DNA of 64,000 bases from Paraburkholderia heleia NBRC 101817 (GCF_000739775.1 NZ_BBJH01000011.1:62001-126000); one strand, 5' to 3'; positions 16,978 through 25,441 are shown, counted from the stretch's first letter. Numbers and translations: made by a program. The notes: generated by a model not told the origin, from the letters alone.

Positions 16978-18290
16978 GCGCCCTGCACTGGCCGCGCACG
17001 CTGTTCGCGCGCCTCGCCCTGATCCTTTGCGTCGGCCTCGCGCTCGCGCAGGGGCTGTCGTTCAAGCTCACGATGACCGAGCGTAACGACGCCACCGCGA
17101 GCATGATGACCAATTACATCGCGCGCGAGGTCGCCATTTCCGTGGCGCTGCTCGACCATCTGCCCTCCGCCGAGCGCGCGGCGTGGCTGCCGCAGCTCGC
17201 GCGGCGCACCTACAGCTTCATCCTCGGTCCCGGCACGCCCGGTGAGCCGCCCGACGCGAGCCGCTCGAAGAGCGTGGCCGCGGCCATCGCGGCGGGCCTC
17301 GGCGAGAAGTACGCGCTCACGGCCAATTCGGTGCCCGGCAAGGGCGAGCGTCTGCAAATCCACCTGCGGCTTTCGGACGGCTCGCCGCTCACCATCGATT
17401 ACCGCCCGGGTCCCGCGCTGCCCCTGTCGGGCTGGCTGCCGGCCGTGCTCATCGCCCAGCTGTTCGTGCTGGCGGCGTGCTGCTGGTTCGCGGTGCGCAC
17501 TGCCACGCGGCCGCTGCACGAACTCGCGCGCGTGGCCGACGCGCTCGGTCCGGACCTGAAGGCGGAGCGCCTCGAGGAAGACGGGCCTTCCGAAGTGGCG
17601 CGCGCGGCGCGTGCGTTCAACGCAATGCAGCAGCGCATCTCGGCGCACGTGGCGGAGCGCATGCAGATACTCGCGGCCATCTCCCACGATCTGCAGACGC
17701 CGATCACGCGCATGCGGCTGCGCGTGGACCAGATGGACGACGAAGCGCAAGCGGACAAGCTCGCGCAGGACCTGCACGAGATGGAGCAACTGGTGAAGGA
17801 GGGCGTGGCCTACGCGCGCACGCTGCACGGCACCGGCGAAGCGCCCGCCCGCGTCGACCTCGACGCGCTGCTCGACAGCCTCGTGTGCGATTACGTGGAT
17901 GCGGGCTCGCCCGTCACCTTCGAGCGCCGCCTGAACGTGGCGATCGTCACGCGCGTGCAGGCGCTGCGCCGCATTGTCGGCAATCTCGTGGATAACGCGC
18001 TGAAGTATGGGCGCACGGCGGCCATCGAGGTGAGCGAGTCGCCGCGGGACAAGACCGTCACGATCTCGGTGCTCGACAGCGGCCCCGGCATTCCCGAGGA
18101 TGCGCTCGGAAAAGTGTTCGAGCCGTTCTACCGGCTCGAGACCTCGCGCAACCGGGGCACGGGCGGCACGGGCCTCGGCCTCGCGATCTCGCGCCAGCTT
18201 GCCGTGGCGATGGGCGCGGAGCTCACGCTGCGCAACCGGCCCGAAGGCGGACTGGAAGGGCGGCTCGTGCTGGTCGTCGCGGATGCATGA
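16974..18290 (+). CDS. EnvZ-type sensor histidine kinase
   Basis: The 438-residue kinase has a membrane helix at about 8-28, a short periplasmic region (about 30-145), a second helix (about 146-168), a HAMP domain, H-box ISHDLQTPITRMRLRV, N-box NLVDNALKYG and G-boxes LDSGPGIPED and TGGTGLGLAISRQL. The size and QTPITRMRLR box place it with EnvZ-like kinases. No response regulator gene is adjacent; the nearest is the OmpR-type regulator at 19120, separated by a convergent cupin gene and a remnant. The pair is probably cognate, which is inference. Confidence 0.93.
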   Translation: MSALHWPRTLFARLALILCVGLALAQGLSFKLTMTERNDATASMMTNYIAREVAISVALLDHLPSAERAAWLPQLARRTYSFILGPGTPGEPPDASRSKSVAAAIAAGLGEKYALTANSVPGKGERLQIHLRLSDGSPLTIDYRPGPALPLSGWLPAVLIAQLFVLAACCWFAVRTATRPLHELARVADALGPDLKAERLEEDGPSEVARAARAFNAMQQRISAHVAERMQILAAISHDLQTPITRMRLRVDQMDDEAQADKLAQDLHEMEQLVKEGVAYARTLHGTGEAPARVDLDALLDSLVCDYVDAGSPVTFERRLNVAIVTRVQALRRIVGNLVDNALKYGRTAAIEVSESPRDKTVTISVLDSGPGIPEDALGKVFEPFYRLETSRNRGTGGTGLGLAISRQLAVAMGAELTLRNRPEGGLEGRLVLVVADA

Positions 18291-18336
18291 TGGGCAGCGC
18301 GCCACGAGCGCCGGGTCGTGCGAGGCGAGCTTTTGC

Positions 18337-18702
18337 TCAAGCGAGCGGAATGAACACGTTGAATTGGCCTTCGTCGGGATGGCGCGAGCGATGGCCTTTG
18401 CCCACGGTGTCTTCGCACAGCACGACCGTGCCCGGCTCGCAGTGGCGCGTGTCGCCGTCGCTCGTTTCGAACTCGACCCAGCCGGTCATCCAGATCACGA
18501 ACTGACGAACCGGCGTGGTGTGCCAGTCTGCCTCCTTGAGGCCCGCCGGCACCCAGCCAAAGCGCACCGCCTTCGCCTGCTCCCACGTCGAAAGATAGAT
18601 GGGCGGGATATTGGGGAAAAGCTCGAGCGGCGTAAGCGGGATATCGATGTCCTCGAAATGGGACTCGCCCTGGGCGTCGGCGTAGATGCGCAGACATTTC
18701 AT
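18337..18702 (-). CDS. Cupin-domain protein
   Basis: This 121-residue single cupin has a conserved first motif partly present (ADWHTTPVRQFVIWMTGWVEFE) and a second motif (CEPGTVVLCEDTVGKGHRSRH) with a terminal His. A perfect AGGAGGT ribosome site precedes the ATG at 18702. Function is unknown; such proteins may bind a metal or small metabolite. It is convergent with the kinase gene and divergent from the remnant at 18838. Confidence 0.88.
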   Translation of the reverse strand: MKCLRIYADAQGESHFEDIDIPLTPLELFPNIPPIYLSTWEQAKAVRFGWVPAGLKEADWHTTPVRQFVIWMTGWVEFETSDGDTRHCEPGTVVLCEDTVGKGHRSRHPDEGQFNVFIPLA

Positions 18703-18837
18703 GGGGACCTCCTGGAGCCGTTCTCGCTCGCTTCGCGCGTACATTGTCGTCCCGAATCGGGCCGGGCGGTTCCAGGTTGTACGCGGCGGGTGGCGCGCTA
18801 TCCATCGCCCTGCCAGATCAATCGAACGGAGAGCAAA

Positions 18838-18996
18838 ATGAGCACGTCGACAAGCACGGCCAGCTGGAAGGCTTCCGGTCATTGCGGTGCGATACCGTTC
18901 GAAGTCGATCCCGGCTGCCTGGAGGGCGTGGACGTCTGCGCGCTCGAAGCGCCGGTTGCCGACGGTGCCAGCCTTTCCGTAGCGGAGGACGCGTGA
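18838..18996 (+). pseudogene. Internally deleted GFA-family (glutathione-dependent formaldehyde-activating-like) remnant
   Basis: The 52-codon frame begins with a GFA-like N-terminus (SGHCGAIPFEVD, where intact members have S/G-x-C-H-C-G-A-V/I-R-F-E-V) and jumps straight to what looks like the family C-terminus (CLEGVDVCALEAPVADGA). The central ~80 residues, including the zinc-binding CxxC region, are missing. The first Cys of CHCG is also lost. A ribosome site (CGGAGAG) remains. It could still yield a peptide but not the enzyme. Family assignment is from memory of the motifs. Confidence 0.5.
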
Positions 18997-19157
18997 AACG
19001 CCTGCTCGCCATGCTGTTCTTCGCGGCGAGTGGCCTGGCTGCGGAGATTGTGCATCCGGTGTACTGTTCGTGCATCGCGGAAACCCGTTCACGCCTCGCG
19101 CGCAAGGAGAAAAACACCAATGACGGAGAAGATGGATCACGTTCTGATCGTCGATGA
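18993..19157 (+). CDS. Doubtful small secreted-peptide ORF
   Basis: A GTG at 18993, overlapping the previous stop as GTGA and preceded by GGAGG, opens 54 codons beginning MKRLLAMLFFAASGLAAE, which looks like a signal peptide. The frame overlaps the start of the response regulator gene by 38 bases. It may be a real short leader, a coupling ORF for the regulator, or chance. No family is recognised. Confidence 0.25.
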   Translation: MKRLLAMLFFAASGLAAEIVHPVYCSCIAETRSRLARKEKNTNDGEDGSRSDRR

Positions 19158-19863
19158 CGATCGCGGCATACGTGAGTTGGTCGGAGCCTACCTCGAGAAG
19201 AACGGCATGCGCGTGTCGCTGGCCGCGAACGGCCGCGAAATGCGCTCGGTTCTGGAGGGCGGTGCGCCCGACCTGATCGTGCTCGACCTCATGATGCCCG
19301 GCGACGACGGGCTCGTGCTGTGCCGCGAACTGCGCGCGGGCAAATTCCGCGCCGTGCCCGTGGTGATGCTCACCGCGCGCAACGAGGAGACGGATCGCAT
19401 CGTGGGCCTCGAAATGGGCGCCGACGACTACCTGCCCAAGCCCTTCGCCGTGCGCGAACTGTTCGCGCGTATCCGCTCGGTGCTGCGCCGCACACGCATG
19501 CTGCCACCGGGCATGGAAGTGAGCGAGTCGGCACAACTGCTCGCGTTCGGCGACTGGCGGCTCGACACCACCGCGCGGCACCTGCTCGACGCCGAGGGGA
19601 CGATCGTCGCGTTGAGCGGCGCGGAATACCGGCTGTTGCGTGTATTTCTCGACCATCCGCAGCGCGTGCTCACGCGCGACCAGCTGCTGAGCCTCACGCA
19701 GGGCCGCCAGGCCGACGCGTTCGACCGCTCGATCGACCTGCTCGTGAGCCGGCTGCGCCAGCGCCTGCGTGACGAGGCGCGCGAGCCGCGTTACATCAAG
19801 ACGCTGCGCAGCGAGGGGTATGTGTTTTCCTCGGCGGTGACCACGGTCGAGGCGCCGGAGTAA
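19120..19863 (+). CDS. OmpR/PhoB-family response regulator
   Basis: The 247-residue protein has a receiver domain (about 6-120) with acidic pocket VDDD, phospho-acceptor in IVLDLMMPG and Lys in LPKPF, and a C-terminal winged-helix domain (about 145-240) ending RYIKTLRSEGYVFSS. AAGGAGA lies 9 bases before the ATG. The likely partner is the EnvZ-type kinase at 16974. The two genes are split by the cupin gene and the GFA remnant, which may reflect insertion or decay. Confidence 0.95.
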   Translation: MTEKMDHVLIVDDDRGIRELVGAYLEKNGMRVSLAANGREMRSVLEGGAPDLIVLDLMMPGDDGLVLCRELRAGKFRAVPVVMLTARNEETDRIVGLEMGADDYLPKPFAVRELFARIRSVLRRTRMLPPGMEVSESAQLLAFGDWRLDTTARHLLDAEGTIVALSGAEYRLLRVFLDHPQRVLTRDQLLSLTQGRQADAFDRSIDLLVSRLRQRLRDEAREPRYIKTLRSEGYVFSSAVTTVEAPE

Positions 19864-19890
19864 CGCCGGTCCGGGTCAGGGCGGCCCGCG

Positions 19891-20811
19891 TCAGGGTTGG
19901 CCGAAGAAGCGCAGCAGTTCTTCGGCCACGGCTGCGGGCTGCTCCTCCGGCAGGAAGTGACCGCACCAGGCGATCGTCGCGCCTCGCACTTCATCGGCGT
20001 AGTCGCGCAGCGGACCCGCCATGTCCGCAATCGAGCCCTGATCGGCGCTCAGCGCGAGAATGGGCATTCGCAATTTCCCGCGCGTGCTCAACTCACGATT
20101 CTGGCGCGCCGAAACATCGGCCGCGCGATAGTAGGCCAGCCCCGCGCGCAATCCGCCTTCCCTGGTGAATACGCGCAGATATTCGTCGATATCGGCATCC
20201 GCGAAGGTTTGCGGATTTGCCGTCTTGCGGCGCAAAAACCACTCCAGATACGCGCGCTCCTTGCCCGCTATCAGCAACTCCGGCAGATCGGGAACCGCAT
20301 GGAAGGCGAAGTGCCAGGTGCGCCACGCGCGCTCGGGCGCGACGGGCAGCGCTTCCGGTAGCGTGATGCCCGGAATGCCGGCGTCGAGCAACGCGAGCTT
20401 CGACACTTCGTCGCCGAATAGCGCCGCATAAGGGTAAGCGACCCATGCGCCGACGTCGTGGGCGGCCAGGCGGTAGCGGCGTACTTCGAGCTTTTCCAGC
20501 AATGCATGCAGCGAAGTGGCAAGCGACTGCGTGTCGTAGCCGCCTTGCGGGCGATCCGAATCGCCCTGGCCCGGCAGGTCGGGCGCGATCACACGGTATC
20601 GCGCGGCAAGGAGCGGCATGACCTTGCGCCACGCGAACCAGCTTTCCGGATAGCCGGCCAGCAGAACGACTGTTTCGCCATCCTTATTTCCTCCGATTAC
20701 GTAGTGGAGTCGTATGCCTTCGATGGTCGCGAAGCGATGCGTGAAACCGGGCAGGATGGGGTCGGCCAGCGAGACTGGACCGTGGTCGATGATGTGTGGG
20801 GCCCTGTTCAT
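19891..20811 (-). CDS. Alpha/beta hydrolase, epoxide-hydrolase-like
   Basis: The 306-residue alpha/beta-hydrolase fold protein has an oxyanion/cap entry LLAGYPESWFAW, nucleophile elbow AAHDVGAW with Asp rather than Ser, a cap domain, and catalytic His in WCGHFLPEEQP. The Asp nucleophile is typical of epoxide hydrolases and haloalkane dehalogenases. Cytoplasmic, no signal. The gene follows the TetR gene on the same strand, and a perfect palindrome at 20853-20872 sits in the gap just upstream, so it is likely TetR-repressed. The natural substrate is unknown. Confidence 0.92.
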   Translation of the reverse strand: MNRAPHIIDHGPVSLADPILPGFTHRFATIEGIRLHYVIGGNKDGETVVLLAGYPESWFAWRKVMPLLAARYRVIAPDLPGQGDSDRPQGGYDTQSLATSLHALLEKLEVRRYRLAAHDVGAWVAYPYAALFGDEVSKLALLDAGIPGITLPEALPVAPERAWRTWHFAFHAVPDLPELLIAGKERAYLEWFLRRKTANPQTFADADIDEYLRVFTREGGLRAGLAYYRAADVSARQNRELSTRGKLRMPILALSADQGSIADMAGPLRDYADEVRGATIAWCGHFLPEEQPAAVAEELLRFFGQP

Positions 20812-20852
20812 GACTTTAAGCTCCTGTGGGTGCAGAGGAATATCGGCATAGA

Positions 20853-20872
20853 TTGGAAATAATCATTTCCAA
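20853..20872. promoter_or_regulatory. TetR operator copy 1
   Basis: TTGGAAAT-N4-ATTTCCAA is a perfect palindrome 41 bases upstream of the hydrolase start. Its core GGAAAT-N4-ATTTCC recurs before the TetR gene at 21521-21540. Confidence 0.65.
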
Positions 20873-20888
20873 ATTGGCCAAAAAAATT

Positions 20889-21509
20889 TCAACGCAGCAA
20901 ACGCATGGCTTCTTCAGCGGCGGCCAGCATGTCGCGCTGCGTGCGGCCGGATTTGCCGATCAAACGAAAACCGTGGAGCAGGGCGAGCAACGTGCGCGCC
21001 ATGGCCGGGACGTGGATTTGCGGGGCAACCGAACCGTCTTTCTGGCCTTGCTGGAGAAGTTCGCGCAGCATCTCTTCGGTGCGCCGCATCGTGGTTTCGA
21101 TGCGCGTGGCGATTTCGTCGTCGAAAGTGGCGAGCGCCGTTGCGCTCGATACGACGAGGCACCCGCGCCGGCCCTCGGTGCCATGGGACGATTCGGCGTA
21201 GAAGAGGAGGATTACGCGGATCTTCTCGCTTGCTTTGGACTGCTTGTCGAGTCGGTGGCGCAATTCGGCGTTGCGCGTGGTGACGTAGTGATCGAACGCG
21301 GCGAGAAAAACACCGCGCTTGTCGCCGAACGCTTTGTAGAGGCTGCCTGCGGTCAGCCCCGTTGCTTCGCTGAGGTCGCCTACGGAAGTAGCGTGGTAGC
21401 CGCGCTCGCGGAATACGCGCTCGGCGCCGTCCACGACGGTTTGCATGTCGAATTCGCGTGGGCGGCCGGGGCTGCGGGCCACGGGTTGGGACGGGGACTC
21501 GGATGTCAT
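20889..21509 (-). CDS. TetR-family repressor
   Basis: The 206-residue protein has an N-terminal TetR HTH (GRPREFDMQTVVDGAERVFRERGYHATSVGDLSEATGLTAGSLYKAFGDK, in pieces about residues 15-65) and a helical ligand-binding C-domain containing SSHGTEGRRGCLVVSSA, common in the group that senses electrophiles or quinones. The ATG at 21509 lies just downstream of an operator-like palindrome; an upstream start at 21569 would include that palindrome as coding sequence and is less likely. It probably represses itself and the hydrolase. Confidence 0.92.
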   Translation of the reverse strand: MTSESPSQPVARSPGRPREFDMQTVVDGAERVFRERGYHATSVGDLSEATGLTAGSLYKAFGDKRGVFLAAFDHYVTTRNAELRHRLDKQSKASEKIRVILLFYAESSHGTEGRRGCLVVSSATALATFDDEIATRIETTMRRTEEMLRELLQQGQKDGSVAPQIHVPAMARTLLALLHGFRLIGKSGRTQRDMLAAAEEAMRLLR

Positions 21510-21520
21510 GGGGGGGATTA

Positions 21521-21540
21521 TAGGAAATGTTCGTTTCCTA
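21521..21540. promoter_or_regulatory. TetR operator copy 2
   Basis: TAGGAAA-N6-TTTCCTA lies 12 bases before the TetR start. It has the same core geometry (GGAAAT-N4-GTTTCC) as the site before the hydrolase, which supports autoregulation. Confidence 0.62.
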
Positions 21541-21565
21541 ATCAACAGCCCCATTTCAAACACCC

Positions 21566-23620
21566 TCACTCCACACTCTCCCCCCGCCCCTTATGCTGCG
21601 CCGCGAGCCTTTCCTGGTGCGTCGGCGGCACCGGATCATAATGGCTTAGCTGAATGCTGTAATTCCCATGCCCGCCCGCGAGCGAATTCAACCGCGACTG
21701 ATAATCGTTGAGTTCGGCTAGCGGCACCTTTCCCGCAATGACCATGGCCTGCCCGCCCATCGTGCGCGTGCCATGCACCTGCCCGCGCCGCGAAGAAAGA
21801 TCGCCGATGATGTCGCCCATCGCGGCTTCGGGCGTCATCACTTCGATATCGACAATCGGTTCGAGCACGATAGGCTGAGCCTTCAAAACCGCATCGATAA
21901 ACGCCTTGCGCCCCGCGGTAACGAACGCCACTTCCTTGGAATCGACCGGATGGTGCTTGCCGTCGTACACGATCACGCGCACGTCCTGCATGGGAAAGCC
22001 CGCGAGCGGCCCGCTGTCGATCACCTGCAAGATGCCCTTTTCCACCGCAGGCATGAACTGCGAAGGAATCGCGCCGCCTTTCACGGCATCCACGAATTCG
22101 AATCCCGCACCGCGCGGCAACGGCTCGACGCGCAACATGACTTCGCCGAACTGGCCCGCGCCGCCCGTCTGCTTTTTGTGACGGCAATGGCCCTCGGCTT
22201 TGCCGCCTATCGTCTCGCGCCACGCAATCGTAGGCGGCCGCGTCACGACTTCGAGCTTGTACTGATCGGTGAGTCGCTCCAGCATATAGCGCAAGTGCAG
22301 TTCGCCCAGCCCACGGACAACGGTTTCGTTAGTGCCTTCGGGGTGATCGATCTGCAGGCAGGGATCTTCCGCCGCGAGCTTTTGCAGCACTTCCCACACG
22401 CGTTGTTCGTTGCCAGGCCGCGCCGGCTCGATAGCGAGACCGTAAATCGGATTAGGAAACGCGGGCGGCGTGAGGTGGATGTTGCCGTCCTCGGGCGCGT
22501 CGTGCAGCACGGCGTCGAAGCCGATGTCGTCGGCCTTCGCCACCGCGCAGATATTGCCGGGCCCCGCTCGCTGCACCTCCGTATGCTCCTTGCCCTGCAG
22601 CATCAGCAGATGCGCCACCTTGAACGGCTGCCGCGCGTTGCCGATATAAAGCTGACTGTCGCGCGTCACCGTGCCCTGATGAATGCGAAACACGGCCACC
22701 TTGCCGATATACGGGTCCATCACGATCTTGAACACATGCGCGAGCACGTGCTTGTCGGCATCCGGCTCGGCGTGCACGGGCTCCTTACCTTCCTTGCCGT
22801 CCAGCTCGCGGTAGAACAGCGGCGGATTGCCCTCGGTGACATTGGGCAGGAGCTTCACGAACACCTCGAGCAGTTGCGCGATGCCTGCACCCGTCGCCGT
22901 GGACGTGAAGCACACCGGCACGAGATGCCCTTCGCGCAACGCGCGTTCGAACGGTGCGTGCAGTTGCTCGGGGCTGATGGCTTCGCCTTGTTCGAGGTAC
23001 AACTCCATCAACTCGGGATCGAGTTCGATCACCTGGTCCACGAGCGCGTTGTGCGCGGCCTCCACCGAATAAAAATCGGCCTCGCCAGCTGGATTGAAAA
23101 AGCAGTCCACCACTTCGCGGCCACCCTGCGCAGGCAGATTGATCGGCAGGCAGGTCTTGCCGAAGGTCTCCTGGATCTGCTCGAGCAGTCCCGGCAAATC
23201 GACCTTTTCCGCGTCAATGCCGTTCACGATGATCATCCTGCACAGCTTGCGCTGCTGCGCATACATCATCATGCGGGTCGTCGTCATCTCGATGCCGGTG
23301 CGCGCGTTGATGACGATGGCCGCCGTTTCCACCGCGGGCAGCGCGCTCATCGACATGCCGGCGAAGTCGGGGTAGCCGGGTGTGTCGAGCAGGTAAATGC
23401 GCGTGTCCTCGTGGTCGAAATGAGCGATGGCGGAATTGAGGGAGTGGTGGTACTTGCGTTCGAGGGGATCGAAATCGCAGAGGGCGGTGCCGCGATTCAC
23501 GTTGCCTGGCGCATGCAGCGCGCCGCCCTGGTGCAGGAGCGCTTCGGCAAGCGAGGTCTTGCCGCAGCCGGCATGGCCGACCAGAGCGATCGTGCGGATG
23601 GCTTCGGGACTGTAATCCAT
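21566..23620 (-). CDS. Elongation factor G paralogue
   Basis: The 684-residue translational GTPase has P-loop GHAGCGKT, G3 DTPGYPDF, domain II, and domains III-V (HCRHKKQTGGAGQFGEV in domain IV; PEAAMGDIIGDLSSRRGQVHG in domain V). The G4 motif reads NGID instead of the usual NKxD, confirmed on the strand at about 23214-23225. EF-G paralogues in proteobacteria may act in recycling, back-translocation or special conditions. It stands alone between the TetR gene and the integrase remnant. The main housekeeping EF-G is expected elsewhere in the genome. Confidence 0.93.
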   Translation of the reverse strand: MDYSPEAIRTIALVGHAGCGKTSLAEALLHQGGALHAPGNVNRGTALCDFDPLERKYHHSLNSAIAHFDHEDTRIYLLDTPGYPDFAGMSMSALPAVETAAIVINARTGIEMTTTRMMMYAQQRKLCRMIIVNGIDAEKVDLPGLLEQIQETFGKTCLPINLPAQGGREVVDCFFNPAGEADFYSVEAAHNALVDQVIELDPELMELYLEQGEAISPEQLHAPFERALREGHLVPVCFTSTATGAGIAQLLEVFVKLLPNVTEGNPPLFYRELDGKEGKEPVHAEPDADKHVLAHVFKIVMDPYIGKVAVFRIHQGTVTRDSQLYIGNARQPFKVAHLLMLQGKEHTEVQRAGPGNICAVAKADDIGFDAVLHDAPEDGNIHLTPPAFPNPIYGLAIEPARPGNEQRVWEVLQKLAAEDPCLQIDHPEGTNETVVRGLGELHLRYMLERLTDQYKLEVVTRPPTIAWRETIGGKAEGHCRHKKQTGGAGQFGEVMLRVEPLPRGAGFEFVDAVKGGAIPSQFMPAVEKGILQVIDSGPLAGFPMQDVRVIVYDGKHHPVDSKEVAFVTAGRKAFIDAVLKAQPIVLEPIVDIEVMTPEAAMGDIIGDLSSRRGQVHGTRTMGGQAMVIAGKVPLAELNDYQSRLNSLAGGHGNYSIQLSHYDPVPPTHQERLAAQHKGRGESVE

Positions 23621-23795
23621 TTGTCGACCCCTTTTTACGCGGGTTCATCCAGTGCGGCCTACCATCTTTCTGTCATTCCACTGTGTAATCAAGACGTTGT
23701 CAACGCGATCAGCCTGATTGGCTCCATTTTGATCCGACTGCTGCCAGGTATCCTGGTGGGCCAGGTGGCGGGTCAAAGTCTTGGGGGAATGCCCT

Positions 23796-24121
23796 ATGCC
23801 CATGCTTACCGACCGCGTTACGCAACCTGAAACCCGACGATGGGCCGCTCACCGATAGTCAGGTACCCGGACTGATGATCCGCCCCAATGCCAACGGCGG
23901 CAAGTGGGCGTTGCGCTACGTGAGTCCTGCGACACGGAAGCGCCGTGAAATGGGATTGGGCGTGTACCCGTCTACGTCGCTGCGCGACGCCCGGGTGCGC
24001 GCGCCGGCGATGCGCAGGCAGACCGGTTACGCGCGCGTGCACGTTCGTACTGCTGCACACGGCTGTTCGCCCGCCCGAGGCGCGCGGCATGGAGTGGGAC
24101 GAGAACCGTACGTGCAGGTTT
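23796..24121 (+). pseudogene. Frameshifted, truncated P4-type tyrosine integrase
   Basis: The ATG at 23796 gives MPMLTD, a usual P4-integrase start. A frame change then leads to LRNLKPDDGPLTDSQVPGL and GGKWALRYVSPATRKRREMGLGVYPSTSLRDAR, the classic N-terminal arm-binding domain. A large deletion and another frame change lead to LLHTAVRPPEARGMEWDE, the catalytic-domain entry with the first active-site Arg. The rest is missing. This is a scar of an old integrative element. No neighbouring tRNA or clear attachment repeat is visible. Confidence 0.72.
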
Positions 24122-24328
24122 CCCCACATACGGCTCGTGCACGGCAGGAAGCCTCTCACTGATGCCGGTTGTGTCAGCAACAACACAACCTTCGTTGCAT
24201 CGCCGACTTATCCCGCCGATCGGCACAGCGCTGCTTCTTCCTGATTTACCCGATGTTCAAGCAACGCGCATCGTCGAAACTGCTGCGCCGCACCATCGCT
24301 CCTCCGCGTTTTCCCTGGCAGAAATAGC

Positions 24329-24357
24329 CGTTGACAAGCCAGTGCCGGACTTCTATC
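24329..24357 (+). promoter_or_regulatory. Sigma-70 promoter of the sugar operon
   Basis: TTGACA (24329-24334), a 17-base spacer and TATCTT (24352-24357) make a near-consensus promoter about 97 bases before the first gene. The operator palindrome starts at the next base. Confidence 0.75.
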
Positions 24358-24398
24358 TTTCGAATCACAAATGTGATTTGAGTGCACATTTGTGATTC
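24358..24398. promoter_or_regulatory. Large palindromic operator, probable SorC-family site
   Basis: TCGAATCACAAATGTG (24358-24373) and its exact complement (24383-24398) flank a 9-base spacer, immediately after the -10 box. It covers the expected transcription start. The SorC-type regulator at 28151 in the same operon is the likely ligand-responsive binder. Confidence 0.72.
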
Positions 24399-24453
24399 GA
24401 GAAGCCAGGCAAGACAACACTCAGCGAAATAACGAAAAACCAGGAGACAACGC

Positions 24454-25431
24454 ATGTTCAAGGAAAAAGCGGGGCTGCGGCGGGCCGTGGCCGTCTTGGC
24501 CGTGGCGGCTGCGGCGTTCGGCGCGATGTCGGCGGCGCAGGCGAAGGGGCTCAAGATCGGCTTCAGCCAGGTGACGTTGCAATCGCCGTTCTACGTGCAG
24601 TTGAAGGAAGGCGCGCAAGCTGCTGCTGCGGCGGACGGCGACGAGCTGATCTTTCTCGACGCCAATGGCGACGTGAACAAGCAGAACAACGACATCCAGG
24701 ATCTGCTCACGCGCAAGGTCAACGTGCTGATCGTCGATCCCGTGAATCCCGACGCCATCGCGCCGTCGCTCGACGCCGCGAAGCGCGCGAACGTGCCGGT
24801 CATCACCGTCGATCGTGCTGTGCACGGCCAGGTTGCCGCGTACATCGGCCGCGACAACGTGAAGATGGGCGAACTGTCCGGCAAGGCGCTCGTGGCGGCG
24901 CTCAAGGCGAAGGGCGTGACGAGCGGCAAGATCGTCGAAATTCAGGGCGACGCGGGCGGCACGGTCATGATGGATCGCCGCAAGGGCTTCCATCAGGCGC
25001 TCGCGGGCACCGGCTTCAAGGTGGTCGAAGGCCCGTACAGCGAGTACATCCGCGCCAATGCCGTCACGGCGATGCAGGACTTGCTGCAGGCGAATCCCGA
25101 CATGAAGGCCGTGTTCGCGCACAACGACGACATGGCGCTCGGCGCGATGCAGGTGCTTCAGGAAGGCAATCGCAAGGACGTGCTGGTCGCGGGCGTGGAC
25201 GGCCTTTCGGAAGCGCTCAACGCGATCGGGAACGGCAACCAGTATGTGGCGACGTCGCTGAACGATCCGCGTTATCTGGGCGACATCACGATCCAGACGG
25301 CGCGCCAGGTCGTGGCGGGCAAGAAGGTGCCGGCGTTCGTCGACGCCGGCACGCAGGTCGTGACCAAGGCAAACGTGAAGCAGATCAACCACAGCGGCCT
25401 GTTCGGCGAATACCGCCCGAAGGTCTACTGA
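24454..25431 (+). CDS. Sugar ABC transporter substrate-binding protein (RbsB-like)
   Basis: The 325-residue periplasmic binding protein has a signal peptide (cleavage after AAQA near residue 30) and a type I periplasmic-binding fold of the ribose/galactose cluster: KIGFSQVTLQSPFYVQLKEGA, VNVLIVDPVNPDAI and FAHNDDMALGAMQ. It delivers a sugar or polyol to the ATPase and permease encoded at 29130 and 30620. First gene of the nine-gene operon, behind a strong promoter with a 41-bp palindromic site. Two hairpins after the stop may keep its mRNA level above the rest. Confidence 0.95.
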   Translation: MFKEKAGLRRAVAVLAVAAAAFGAMSAAQAKGLKIGFSQVTLQSPFYVQLKEGAQAAAAADGDELIFLDANGDVNKQNNDIQDLLTRKVNVLIVDPVNPDAIAPSLDAAKRANVPVITVDRAVHGQVAAYIGRDNVKMGELSGKALVAALKAKGVTSGKIVEIQGDAGGTVMMDRRKGFHQALAGTGFKVVEGPYSEYIRANAVTAMQDLLQANPDMKAVFAHNDDMALGAMQVLQEGNRKDVLVAGVDGLSEALNAIGNGNQYVATSLNDPRYLGDITIQTARQVVAGKKVPAFVDAGTQVVTKANVKQINHSGLFGEYRPKVY

Positions 25432-25441
25432 AATCGCGTCG

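Noticed and set aside
23621..23795. Possible tRNA or attachment site before the integrase remnant
   Set aside because: I could not find a cloverleaf, a CCA end or a matching direct repeat downstream.
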